A DNA stretch of 64,000 nt from Symbiodinium natans. Its lineage: Eukaryota; Sar; Dinophyceae; Suessiales; Symbiodiniaceae. Every line of letters begins with the position of its first letter. Position 1 is the stretch's first letter. Made by a program: the position numbers and the translations under genes. Under the pieces are notes generated by a model. The model had not been told where the DNA came from, did not search any database, and saw nothing but the letters and a program-made list of their open reading frames with translations. Where the stretch lies: the NCBI GenBank assembly GCA_905221605.1, contig CAJNDS010000324.1, positions 868,701-932,700 on the forward strand, given 5' to 3'. Below, piece after piece: positions 1 through 12,637 of this stretch.

Positions 1-982
1 GTTTAGGGTTTAGGGTTTGGGGTTTAGGGTTTGGGGTTTAGGGTTTGGGGTTTAGGGTTTGGGGTTTGGGGTTTAGGGTGGGGGGTTGTGGGGTGCAGGG
101 TGTATTGGCTTGTTCCTTGATTGGGTCAGCAAAGCACTCAAGCCAAACAGTCGTCAGCATCTCACCGAATCATAGGCTTGCATGGGTTCTTAAGATTAGG
201 GGGAGCTTAACGTTAACCGAAGCGCCAGAAACGCTTCCCCCTCTAAGCTTGGGGGGGGGTTTAGGAGGTTTAGGGTTTAGGGTTTAGGGCTTTTGGGTTC
301 TAGCACCCGAGTCGAGCATTTGGGGAGGCCATGGGCAGCCTGACCCCAAAACCTTACCACGCCGTGTCCTCAAGCCAATGAACCCTAAGCCCTCAGCAGT
401 TGGAGCTTAGGGTTTAGGGTTTACGGTTTAGGGTGTAGGGTTTAGGGTTTAGGGTTCAAAGTGATCGACTCTGGGTCTTGAGGTTGCAATGTGGGAATCT
501 TTTCAGAACAGGTTCCACAGAGATACCCGAAGCCACGCAACCACCATTTCAAACCCTACTAAACCCTAAACAATAGACCACCTGCAACTTTTACCAATTA
601 CCTCAATCCCGAAACACCTTAGGGCGCTGCTTGTTGAGGCCAGCCAGGTCGATGGCGGTGGAGACCCTTGCCATAACAGAACGATGGTTTCTAGGTATTA
701 TATGCTTTCGTGTAGTTTACGTACTGGTATGTGGTAGGGGATTTGAGAGTTGGCTACTTTGTATTCCCCATGTTGCCCTGTAAGCATGGTTTGTAGGGAC
801 TGTCTGCGGCTTGAGGGTTAGGAATTTAGGGTTTAGGCCGCAACGCTAAACCCTAAACCCGAACCCCTACCCCCTAACCCCTAAACCCTACACCCTACAC
901 CCTACACCCTACACCCTACACCCTACACCCTAAACCCTAAACCCTAAACCCTAAACCCTAAACCCTAAACCCTAACCTGCAG

Positions 983-2110
983 AGTCCGGCAAACCCCATG
1001 GCCCTCCCATGGCAAACCCCAAGGCTCCCCTTCCCCCCAAAGAACAAGGCAACCAGGCTGCTCAGCTCTGCTACTGGATGTTTAGTAGCTGAGTGGGTAG
1101 CTTTTCCCTTTTCGGGGTATACATCTAAGAGGCTCCGACCATTGACAACCCGAAAGGCTTGGGACCCTTGATCCTGCTTGGGGTGAGGGGGACGAGAATA
1201 AGGGACCCCCAATATAGACCCCCAAATACTGGGATCCCCTTATAATAAGGACCCCAACAAGGTACCCCTAATATCGTAAAACCCTAAACCCTAAACCCTA
1301 AACCCTGAACCCTAAACCCTAAACCCTAAACGTATCCCACATACGTAGGTACATGGGGTCCTCAGGGGAGCAAAATCGCGGCGAACAGCCCAGGAGCTGC
1401 TGCTGACGGGACCTCCGGCCATCATCGCCGGCCCTGGCTTGGAGGTTGGGTTTAGGGTTTAGGGTTAGGGTTTAGGGTTTAGGGTTTGGGGTTTAGGGTT
1501 CAGGGTTTAGGGTTTAGGGTTTGGGGTTTAGGGTTTGGGGTTTGGGGTTTGGGGTTTGGGGTTTCGGGTTTGGGGTTTGGGGTTTGGGTTTGGGTTTGGG
1601 GTTTGGGGGGGTTCCAATCAGGCTGCGATGCAGCCTGGTTCTATCAATCGGCAGCAGAACATCTCTAGCGTGACGCCTCAAGCCACCCCTGAACTCCTGA
1701 ACCCCTTAAAGCCATAAACTCCAGAACCCCCATATGCGAAAAAACCAAAAACCCCAAACCCTAACCTTAAACCCCAAAACCCCCCAAAACCCCCCCCAAG
1801 CCCTCAAACTCCCAACCCATTACCACCCTAACCCCTAACCCCCAAACCTCTACTAAACCCCAAACCCCCTGAACCCCAACCCCCAAACCCCCTAACCCCC
1901 TAAATCCCGAACCCCCACCAGCGAGTTCATTGAGTACGTGGATGGTTTGAGTGCCGAAGCAATGCAGATGCTTCACGCCAAGACCACGGATGAGACGATG
2001 AAGACCATTGCCAAGTTCAAGGCAAGTGACAAGATGGTCAGAGACCTTGAGCGCCAGGCAAAGAAGAGGGACAAGAAGCAAACACACACGCCAAGACAAA
2101 GGAAGAGAAG
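983..2110 (+). CDS. Candidate upstream exons, product unknown
   Basis: Three islands between heptamer arrays look coding. About 985-1052 reads SGKPHGPPMANP onward. 1366-1444 reads TAQELLLTGPPAIIAGPG and is followed by GTTGGG. 1922-2078 begins after CACCAG and reads EFIEYVDGLSAEAM, then a lysine/arginine-rich tail containing DLERQAKKRDKK. The last island changes frame near 2080: upstream reads in one frame, and THAKTKEEKKEAKLIED in another, so there is a small intron, an indel or an assembly error. These exons may be the N-terminal part of the pyrophosphokinase-like gene that follows, but no clean phase join to 2244 was found. I do not recognise the domain. The 1922 exon is clearly coding-like, the others less so. 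Confidence 0.45.
1192..1283 (-). mobile_element. MITE family C, copy 1
   Basis: Contains GAATAAGGGACCCCC, then CAAATACTGGGATCCCCTTAT and GGTACCCCTAATATCGTAAA. It is the reverse-oriented equivalent of the copies at 38755 and 53215. Ends are less clear than in those copies. Confidence 0.6.
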
Positions 2111-2243
2111 AAGGAGGCAAAGCTGATTGAGGACACAACCCCCAAGCCCCGCCCGAGACCTCAAGCCCAAACCCCCAAACCCCAAACCCCCAAACCCTAA
2201 ACCCTAAACCCTAAACTCTCAGATCCACCTTGAACTCTCACAG

Positions 2244-5200
2244 GCCACTGCCGATGCGCTCCGGAAGAAGATGGGCTGCGATGGCAGTCACACGGCTTTT
2301 GGTTTCGGGCTTAGGGTATATTCAGGGGTTTAGGGTTCAGGGTTTAGGGTTTAGGGTTTAGGGTTTAGGGTGAGGGTATATCTAGGGCTTATTGACGATG
2401 GATTTAGGGCTTACTTAGGGTATATTTAGGGCTCTATTTCGGGTTGATTGAGGGTTGGTGTGGGTTTGTAAGGGCTTCAGAGTTTAAGGCTTGGGCTTAC
2501 AAGTTTGCAGAGGTTTGTACGGGTTTTGGAGTGTAAGGTGCAGGGTTTTGGTGCTGGGGGGGAGGGCGGGAGCAGGGTGTGTTGTTTGGGCTTCGTAAGC
2601 AAAACCATGGCGTTTCATGAGCCAACACAAACCCCCTGGCAATAAGTGCAATGAGTGGACGGGGGTGGAGCCCTAAACCCTAAACCCTAAACCCTAAAAC
2701 CCAAACCCCTAAACCCTAAAGCCTAAAGCCAAAACCCAAAACCCTAAACCCTAAGCCTTAAACCCAAGGTCCGAGCGTCGACTGGAGCAGCTTCCCCTCG
2801 GGGGATCCAAACGTCCGGTTCAGGTGGCAGGACATCCAAGGACCGGGTTTAGGGTTTAGGGTTTAGGGCTTAGGGTTTAGGGTTTTGGGTTTGGGGTTTA
2901 GGGTTTGGGGTTTGGGGTTTGGGGGTTGGGTTTTTATGATACCCTTGAACGCCTCAAACTTCAACCTGAAACCCTATAAGCCCCTCAAGCCCCTGAACCC
3001 CCTAAATGCCCCCACGGACCCTTACTGAATCTCAAGCCCTGAACCCTGTAAACCGGTAACCCTACAACCCTAAACCCTGTAACCCTATAACCCTTAAACC
3101 CTAAACCCTTAGACCCTACATCAAACTATTGGTGCGGGATCACGGGACGGTGCGGCTGCAAAGTTGATCGGGTGTTGGGACATCGGTGTTCAGGGTTCAG
3201 GGTTCAGGGCGTAGGGTTTAGGGTTTAGAGTTTAGGGTTTAAAGTTTAGGGCTTGGGGTGTTGAGATTTGGGGGCGTTGAAAACTTCAGGATTACCGCAT
3301 GTTGAGGGTGTTTGGAGTGGATTCTGTGTTCAGGGTTGCACCCGAAATCTCCACCAGCCCTGAACCCTAAATCCCCAACACCCCGAAAGAAGCCCTTGAA
3401 ATCTCGCACGCAGCCCTAACTACAAAGACACCATATAAACCTTGCATGACCTCTCCCAAAGGAACCCTACCCTATTCCCGGACCCCTAAACCCCAAAGAA
3501 GGCCCCAAGCAGGACAGCACGTGATCTTCCTCTTCGACACCGTTGACAGGACGCTCGGGGGTTTAACCCTAAACTCTAAACCTTAAACCCTAGAGCCTAG
3601 ACCCTAGACCCTAAACCCTAAACCCTAAACCCTAAACCCAAACCCCAAACCCCAAACCCTAACCTTGGGCTTCATGAGTGTATGGCTGCTACGCGTTAAG
3701 GGCTTAGGGTTCAGGGTCTAGTGTTTTGGGGTTTTGGGTCCAGGGCTTGGGGGGGGGGTAGGGTTTAGGGTTTAGGGTTTGGGGTTTGGGGTCTAGGGTT
3801 TAGCGTCTTGGGTTTGGGGTTCAGGGGTCTACGGTTCTGGGATTTGGGGATCTAGGCTTTAGGGCCTTGGGGTGCTTCGTGGGTGTCTTTCGGGCTTTGC
3901 CTTTCAGACGAAGCCTGCGCTTGGCCCGGGTTTGTTGTGTGTTTAGGGCTTGGTGCTTAAGTTTGTTGGGGGGGTTTAGGGGTTAGGGTTTAGGGAGGTA
4001 CTTGTGCCCAGTAGCTGTGCAATTTCTCACTTTGTAGTGGTATGTGCATGTACGCTTTTATGCCGAAGTATTAGAATCGACGTGACAAAATTTGAGACGC
4101 TGAAGCTTCGGCACCTTGACACGGGGGATGACCCCGCTAGGCCGCTCTTTCAGACTATCGTTCGCGGTGGCTGCCGTGCCATGATCTACATCAGCCTGGA
4201 CATCTTGCAGGCGAAGAATGGCTTGGACGCGAACCGGGTGCAGAGATTCCAGCCGCAAGTCATAGCCCAGTGCCATCGTGTGGGGCTCACCCCACATCAA
4301 CGTCTTGGGGGAAAAGAAGCCGCAGCACCAGCCGGAGCAAGGGAGCGACCGGGTGTGGGCAACCCTTCAGACTTGGGTCTTTGGTTTAACGTTTAGGGAT
4401 TAGGGGTTTAGGGTTTAGTGTAACCCGAAGACCCCTAGAGTCCAAACCTCTGCGGGGGCTGGTGGGTTTGTGGTTGAGGGGTTTAACGGCTAGGGTTTAG
4501 GGTTTAGGGTCTAGGGTGTGGGTCTTGAAGAGTAAAGTTCAAACCCCGAGAGCTCGAAGTCCATCACAAACAGGCCGAGGGCTAAACCCCTCAGCTTGAT
4601 GAACCCTAAGCCCTAAACCGTAAACCGTAAACCCTAAACCCTAAACCCTAAACCCTAAACCCTAAACCCTAAACCCGAAGGGTCCCTAACCCCTAAAAAA
4701 AAGTGGCGCCCATTTGGCTCTAAACCCCAAACCCCAAACCCCAAACCCCAAACCCTAAACCCTAAACCCTAAACCCTAAACCCTAAACCCTAAACCCTAA
4801 ACCCTAAACCCTAAACCCTAAACCCTAAACCCTTTGGAAGCCTAGACAGGGAGCGCCTCTTCGATCAGCTGTCCCTCTTGCAGCAACTCCAGGCCCAGGT
4901 TCTTAGGTTTGTCAGGTTTGGGATTTAGGGGTTTAGGGTTTAGGGTTTAAAGGTTTAGGGTTTAGGGTTTAGGGTTTAGGGTCACTACCTAAGCCCGGGT
5001 ATTTGGCAAATAGGTTGATCAGGGTTCCGGGGTATTCTGCAAGGGACTCAGAAATGGGTCGCTTAGGGTTTTCCAAGAGCTTTCAATGCTTTGGATATGT
5101 AGGGTGCAAGGTTTAGGGCTTCAGGGATTCTGCGTTGTAGGGTTTATGGCTGCAGGGCTGAGTAGTTCGGGTTTAGGTGTTTGAGCTTTAGGTCTTTGGG

Positions 5201-7616
5201 CTTCAGGCTTTTTGGGGTTTCGGGCTCATCAGTCGAGTCCTCAGTCCTAAGTAGCCCCCCCCAAACCCTGAACCCTGAACCCCTACAGTTGCTGTTGGCT
5301 CGATGGGTTCCCATATCATCCCCTCATAACACCTATAGAGCTGCCCCTGACTTTAACACCCTGTTGAAATTCCATATACGCCCCTAAAGCCTCAACCGGA
5401 AAACCCCAAAACCCCGAAATTGTGCTAGATATCACCTGCAATTAGGGCTTCGCGCTCCCTGACAGCGACGACGCACCGAACAAGTGGAAGACCTACGCCC
5501 AGGCCTTGTCCCGGCAAGGCTTCTTCTACAAACGCCCCCGAACCCACGAATTTCCCCCTAAATCCCCGAACCGTTTGCCTGAAGGTTTAGGGTTTAGGGT
5601 TTAGGGTTTAGGGATAAGGGTTTAGGGTTTAGGGTTTAGGGAAGCCCACACATCCCAAGCCCTAGAAACCCTACAACCTGAGACGTGATTGAGGAGGCCT
5701 CGAGGTTTGAGAAGCAGGGTAATGAGATGGTTCCGATGTGGCTTGCGGCTGAGGGTTAAGGGTTCTTCTTTCTTTTCCGGGGTTACAAGCATAAATCGAC
5801 CACAACTTAGCGACACCCTGAGCTCAAATGTCGGGATACAGTGCTGCAAGGAGGGGCTGTTGCTTAGCTGTTTCCCAGAAACCTACCCCGGAAAGCTGCT
5901 ATTTCCAAGAGGCAGGGATGTGGGGTTCAGGGGTTTAGGGGTTTAGGGTTTAGGGTTTAGGGTTTAGGGTTCAGCAGGTTTTTTCTAGGTTAGACTCAAC
6001 CGTGAGGGGGTCCCGACTATACTACAGAGCTGCAGGCCGATGGCTCTCATCAAAAAGAAGCCACTTCAGAGAACTTCCAAAGGATCTAAGGGTTTCGGGT
6101 TAGGGAACCCTAAACCCGAAACCCTAAACCCTAAACCCTAAAAACCCTAAACCCTAAACCTCAACCCTAAGGCCAAAGACTTGAATATGTGGAGCGTTGG
6201 GAAGAACAGGGGTACCCTGTTTGTGGGCTTTTTTTGCTTCGCCTTCCATCCTACACCCCCTGAGTCGCAAGTTAGGACTAGCATAGAAGAATGTAGGGGT
6301 TTTCAAAAATAAGTGACCCTCTAATATTTTTAGCCAAGTCACTCAGCCCCACGGGACTTTCGAGAACAATAGACCCCCAAACAGTAGGATTCCCTTACAA
6401 CAAGGACCCCAATAAGGTACCCCTGATTTCGGACCCCCCCCCCATCTGTAGGACCCTTATATTAAGACCCTAGCCCTCAAGTCCCAAACCTTCCAGAGGA
6501 CCCGAAAGACCTTAACCCTCAAGTCCCAAGCCTTCCGACTGGTGCCAACAAAAATCACTGACATGGCTTGGGCTTGAGAGTTTAGGGTTTAGGGTGTAGG
6601 GATTAGGGTGTAGGGTTTTGCGTTTAGGTTTGGGGTTTTGCCTGGCGCCTGGGAAGGCGGGGCGCTACGCCTGGGGACGTGCGCACCGCGTGACGGCCGC
6701 CGGACCTGGTGATTGCTTATGGCGTGTGTTAACGTGGGTGCCAGGAAACACTGTCTAGATCGTGGAGTTCGGGGCTCTAAGTACCATTGAACCATACTCT
6801 GAACAAAAACAATCCTCATTGTTTCGAAGGGTTTAGGGTTTAGCGTTTAGGGTCTAGGGTTTGGGGTTTTCTACCGGCACCCTTCCCTCTCCTGGCAGAG
6901 TCAGAAGGATATGCTTGGGCGTTTGCGCATTGACCACCCTGGATCCTTAATTCCCCTAGCCCGTTCACTTACCAGGAGCCCGTCTGACGGGCTTTAGTAC
7001 TCGTGGGTCGGTTGGCGTTTAGGGAGGGATTCCACCTGAAGTTGGTAGCGAAGGTTCTACCGATACTCAAGAGTGCTGGGTAGGCATCCTAAACCCTAAA
7101 CCCTGAACCCTAAACCCTAAACCCTAAACCCTGATCTTCATTCAGGAAGCTCAGGAGCCTGGAGTTCTGGAAAAGGTTCCTTAAGGTTCTTGGGCTTGGC
7201 CTTTGGGGTTTAGGGTTTAGGGTTTAGGGTTTAGGGTTTAGGGTTTAGGGTTTCCTCCCTTCCCTTGCTCCCTTGCTCCTTTGTGAGATATGTCTGCAGA
7301 GCGGCTTTCCTCCCAAATGCACAACTGAGAGAGGTCGTGATTCCCTGGTATCGGCCCTGCCAAATGGAGCGCACCAGTCGCTGGGAGGTCCCAGAATCAA
7401 TTTCGGGTTGGGTTCATTGGGGGTTTGCATGTTCGGTTCAGAAGGAAGGACACTGCACACACAGAGGCCTGTGGACGCGTCCGACGAAAGCCTGCAAAGT
7501 TATTCAGCAGGCACATGCCCTCCAGCCCCACGCACACGCGCGCACACACACACACACACACCCACACGCACACGCACGCGCACATGGACACGCACACGCA
7601 CAGACACAGACACAGA

Positions 7617-7656
<40 letters not shown>

Positions 7657-10600
7657 TACACAGGCACAATGCACAATGCACAATGCACAATGCACAATGC
7701 ACAATGCACAATGCACAATGCACAATGCACAATGCACAATGCACAATGCACAATGCACAATGCACAATGCACATACACACACACAGAGACATTCCAAGGT
7801 ATACACCCACAATAATGCCAATGCCCTGTGTTCTCCTAAGGTTCATTTCTGGGGAATCTAGAAAAGAAAACCCTAAGCTTGGAGATGAAGGTGTGCAGTT
7901 TATATTTACATGGTTTGGGGTTTAGGGGCAAGCCTTTCGAATGGAAGTCTTGGACACCCAGTCCGGCGCTTGTTTCTTTTTTCTGAGGTGATCTGCTTGT
8001 ATGGAGCCTTGGGGCGAGCAGGGGATCCCTTGAACAAATAGACCCTAAACCCTATAGGTTCACTGCGCAAAAACTGGCATGTTGTTCGCCCCTACTTCCT
8101 ACTAAGCACGGAACGCTGGATTGGAGTAGTGCATGGGGATGGTTTTGAGGGATAGTTTTGGTTCTGCTTGCTTGCTTTCTGAACACCCTTAGACGCGGGC
8201 TTCAAACCCTAAACCCTAAATCCTAAACCCTACATCCTAAACCTGTGAACCCTAAACCCCGATTCTGCGCTCAACGTAAACACGCCTGTGACCCCGAGCC
8301 CCTGAACCACGCAACACCGCAGATCCACCTTGGATGCTATGTTCTGCTTGAGGGTTGTTTCAAGGTTTAGTTTTTGTTTTTTTTTTTTTTTTTTTGGGGG
8401 GGGGGGGGGCTAGGGGTTGCATAAGGGTTGAGGTTTAAGGGTTTAGGGTTTCAGGGTGTTTTAGGGTCCTCTGAGTATAGAACAACCCCCCAAAAAAGTG
8501 GTTGGACTCCCGTCCCTACTGTAAACTCGACGGCAGGCATTTGAGATTCCGATCACTAACTCTCGTCGGCTTCGGGTTAGGGTCGTAGGGTTTAGGGGTT
8601 TAAGGTTGGGGTTTACAGCTTAGGGTTTAGGCATACGTACCTGAAGATTCTAATGTTTCAGGGCTTAGGTATATCTGAAGACTCTGTGGTTCCTTTTTTG
8701 GGCTAGTCATACACGTTTCTAGTATACATCCCTAAACAGGTACTACAGACAAGCCTTTCGGCAACCCCTTCAAGTTAACCTCAAACCGAAAAGACCTCTC
8801 GCGCCCTGCCCTTCAGCCCCAATCGGGTGGGCCGTGGACGAACTCAGCCACTTGCCTGCAGCCTGTGCCGGGGGTTTGGGTTGAGGGTTTAGCCCTCAAG
8901 GTCCATGTACCTCATTATTATTTTCTTGGGCCCGAAAGCCCCTATACAGCAGGGACTTTACGGCTCTATTTAGGCGCATGGACCCTTAGGGCAGGGGTTT
9001 AGGGGTTTGCAGGTTCAGGGGTTAAGGGGTTTAGGGTTTGGGGGGCTGGGGTAGGCCTTGGGACAAGCTCGAGGATGGGCTGTTAGCTTCCTCAAACCTC
9101 ATGCGACAAAGCCGAAACCCTCAACCCCTTCAAGCCTGTCAGAGTAAACCCTCCAGGTAGGCCCCTGGGATTGTCCACATTTTCCCTCATTGGGTCCCAA
9201 ACCCTAAACCCTAAACTCTAAACCCTAAACCCTGAACCCTGAGCCCTGAACCTTAACCCCAAAACCCAACATGGGGAGGTCCCGGAAGGGCGTTGGCTCG
9301 ATGTGCCCACGGCGCGGAGTTTGGCCGCGCTGCTCTCTGCCGAGGCAAGGAGAGTTCAGGGTTTTTGGGTTGGGGTTTAGGGTTTAATTAGGGTTTGGGG
9401 TTTAGAGTTACTCAAGGGTTTAGGGGGTTTGGGATCGGCGATTTTCGGGGTTTAGGGCTTAGTGGCTTTTCAATCGCCGTGAGAAGCCCTGTAGGGACCT
9501 GAAACCCTATGGCCTAAACGGAATCCCATGATGTCCCTAAACCCTAAACCAAATCTTAAGCCCTAAACCCGAAACCCTATAATCGGAAATCGCCGTGAGA
9601 AGCCCTGTAGGGACCTGAAACCCTATGGCCTAAACGGAATCCCATGATGTCCCTAAACCCTAAACCAAATCTTAAGCCCTAAACCCGAAACCCTATAATC
9701 GGAAATCGCCGTGAGAAGCCCTGTAGGGACCTGAAACCCTATGGCCTAAACGGAATCCCATGATGTCCCTAAACCCTAAACCAAATCTTAAGCCCTAAAC
9801 CCGAAACCCTATAAACCCTAAACCCTCAACTTTTGGTTCTCATGGGACGAAGGTTGGGCTTCGCGGCTTAGCCCATCAGGGTTTGAAGGCTTACAGGTCT
9901 ACGGCTCAAGGCTTACGAACCCTAAAGCCTAAACCACTTCAGTCGGGTTTAGGGTTTAGGGTTTCGGGTTTAGGGCTTAAGATTTGGTTTAAGGCGCAGT
10001 TTGGAGGCGTGAGGTTGGCAAGGGTGTCGGTAACAGTTTTCATTTTTAAGGGTATTTAAACACAATCAGAAATAAACATTTAGATTTTTAATACTATCCC
10101 AACCATGAACTGTAGACGCAGAGGTTTGAAGGGTACAAGGGCCTTCGAGGCCCGAGGGTTGTTGCGTGTCTCTTGCTGCTTTCACACACCGCGCTATTTC
10201 CTAAACCTGGCATACTGAGCCTCGAAAGCTAAGCCCTGAACCCGCAAGCGGAAAACCCTTAAACTCTATCTACGGTTGGAACCATGAGCCCTTTGTATCC
10301 TTACCCTGCTTTATAAGGATCCGAAGTATGGGCCCTGATTATGTATGGTGTATATCAGGATTACATATCAGGGGGCCCAGATTGAGGGCCGATATTTGGA
10401 ACCTCAGACCCTAAAACCCTGAAAACCCCTTAAGTGGCAGCTCAGTGCGGCACGTCCTCCTGGCTTCGGACCCTCAAACTCTTACCCCTGCAAACCTCTC
10501 AATCCTTCATAAACCTCAAAGCACCCTATATCCTAAGCCCTAAATCCTAAACCCTCAATCCGAAACCCTAAGCCCGAATTCCTGCATCCTAAACCCTAAT

Positions 10601-12589
10601 CCCTAATTCCTCAACCCCCTTCAACCTTGAGTCCGAAAGCCCTCAGCACTCTCTAACCTGGAAGGCCAAAGCAGTGTCAACCCTTGGCCCTAGCAGAAAG
10701 CCCCAGCCAAGCACCCCAAGCCCCAACACTACTACATTGGGAATGTGCCCCCTTATGCTAAGAGTCCTGAAGGGGGACTTTAGTAGAGGGGGGTACTATC
10801 ATCCCTTAGTAGGGATTATTAGTATAAGGGGGAACATCCCAACCTGTGTCCCGAAACTCTAAACCCCAAACCCTAAACCCCAAACCCTGAACCCCAAACC
10901 CTGAACCCCAAACCCTAAACCCCACACTCTTATCTAACCCCAAACTCTAAACCCCAAAACCCCAAAGACTGACCCAATCCAGGCCCCAGCGCCTCCAGGG
11001 AACGGCCCGGCCATTGCGTTTCATGGCAGCAGTCGCGGGTTTAGGGTTTAGGGGATCGGGTTTCGGGTTTAGGGTTTAGGGTTTAGGGTTTCGGGTTTCG
11101 GGTTTAGGGCTCAGGGTTCAGGGTTTAGGGTTGAGGGCCTAGGGTTTAGGCTGGCAATCCCAGACGTCCTTGTAGGAGTCTTTTTGATTGTGTGGGGACA
11201 AAAAACCCTAAACGCAAAACCCTAAACCCTACAGCCCTTGTGAGAGTCCACTTTGGGATTTATGATGTCAAACCGAAGGGAACCCTTAGACATTAGTGAT
11301 AAGCCCTAAACCCTAAACCCTAAACCCTAATCCCTTAGTGTGTTGTTCATTTCAGTTTAAGAGCTATTCAGGCTTGAGGGCCGCATCTTCGAGTCAGTCG
11401 CGGAATTACTGGAGCCTAAAACCTTGATTCCTCATGTATCAAGGCCACCCCTAAACCCAAAACCAAGCCCCAAACCCCTAAAGGTTAAGGGTTTAGGGTT
11501 TAGGGTGTAGGGTGTAGAGTTTAGGCTTCAAGCCCTAAACCTTACAAGCCCTGAACCTTGCGAAGCCGGCGGGCGCTTTGACACGTCCATGGAGTTGTGG
11601 GCGACATCAGGACAAAGCCGGCAAGGAATTCCATAGGCCAGCGGGCTTCCTCTTGGTTTAGGGTTTAGCGGTTTAGGGTTTAAGGGGGCGGGGGGCCTGA
11701 GTACTCCTGCCAAGTGCCAGCAATAAACTCAGCACAGGTTCTTGTCTCAGGTGGTTTACAGGGTTGTTTCGACATACAAGGTTGTGGTAAACCATGGTTT
11801 TGTCCTTGAAGAAGGTGGCCCTAGAACACCAGGGTGAGCCTGTGAGCCACACCGTTAGATGAGGAGTCAGCCCTCAACCCTAAACCCTAAACCCTAAACC
11901 CTAACCCTAAACCCTCAACCCTCAACCCTCAACCCTAAACCCTAAACCCTAAACCCTAAACCCTAACTATAGTTAGGGATCTGAAGAATCCGTGGCAAGT
12001 CCAAGGCTAGACTCCCGACCGCTTGTGCCGCTTTGGCGGCCACCCCTGTCGCTGTTCTTCGTCGAGCTGCACGAGGCTCAGGGTTCAGGGTTCATGGTTT
12101 GGGGTTTAGGGTTTAGGGGTCAGGGTTCAGGGTTTAGGGTTTAGGGTTTAGGGTTTGGGGTTTAGGGTTTAGGGGTCAGGGTTCAGGGTTTAGGGTTTTC
12201 GGGTTTAGGGGCATTCGGAGAGAAATCTTCGGTGGGTTGAGGAGGGCTTTTAGGGGGCTCGTAGGGCTTGTGGGTCTCAGAGGGTAGGGTTCGGGTGTAG
12301 GGTTTGGGGATTTAGGTTTTCTGGGGGTTGCTAGGGTTGAGCTGCTGGATTCCCTGCTAGGAGTTTATGGTTTTGGGGGTCTCAGGGTTCAGTGTGCAGG
12401 GTTTGGTAGCTTGACGATTTTCAGGTAGGGGCCCTTTCAAAACCCTGAACACCCTGTCAAAGGAGGAACCCGTCCGTTCGGCCGTTCCTCCGCGCGTGAG
12501 CATCCGCATGGAGCGCTTTGTTCCGTCGCGCGGCTGTGAAGGATGCGGGGCTTCTTCTAGAATTCGGCCTCCATATGTGGCCAGGGGAG

Positions 12590-12637
<48 letters not shown>

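Larger units (their letters stand above)
5585..9288 (+). other. Large intron (3.7 kb) of the pyrophosphokinase-like gene
   Basis: It begins GTTTAGGG directly after the exon ending LPE and ends GGAAG before the exon reading RWLDVPTARSL. Inside are many heptamer blocks, a MITE-like C-family copy near 6355-6440, the microsatellite block at 7530-7790, a T17-G tract near 8374-8410 and assorted open frames that are shadows of repeats. I see no convincing exon inside it. Confidence 0.65.

Noticed and set aside
1-300. Window start as a true chromosome end (TTTAGGG run at base 1)
   Set aside because: The run is short and degenerate, unique DNA follows within 100 bp, and equal arrays occur throughout in both orientations.
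4004-4396. 130-aa frame in an intron of the pyrophosphokinase-like gene
   Set aside because: It has some coding-like composition (both strands open) but no AG/GT island borders, and the exons at 3560 and 4846 join in phase without it.
7265-7925. Six overlapping open frames of 94-198 codons
   Set aside because: They are produced by the CA, CAGGCA and CACAATG microsatellites, which lack stops in every frame.
11545-11655. Exon between heptamer blocks (GGRFDTSMELWATSGQ)
   Set aside because: The flanking exons at 11038 and 12011 already join in phase (AAVADSRPLV) and this island cannot be inserted without a stop; left as unexplained unique sequence.
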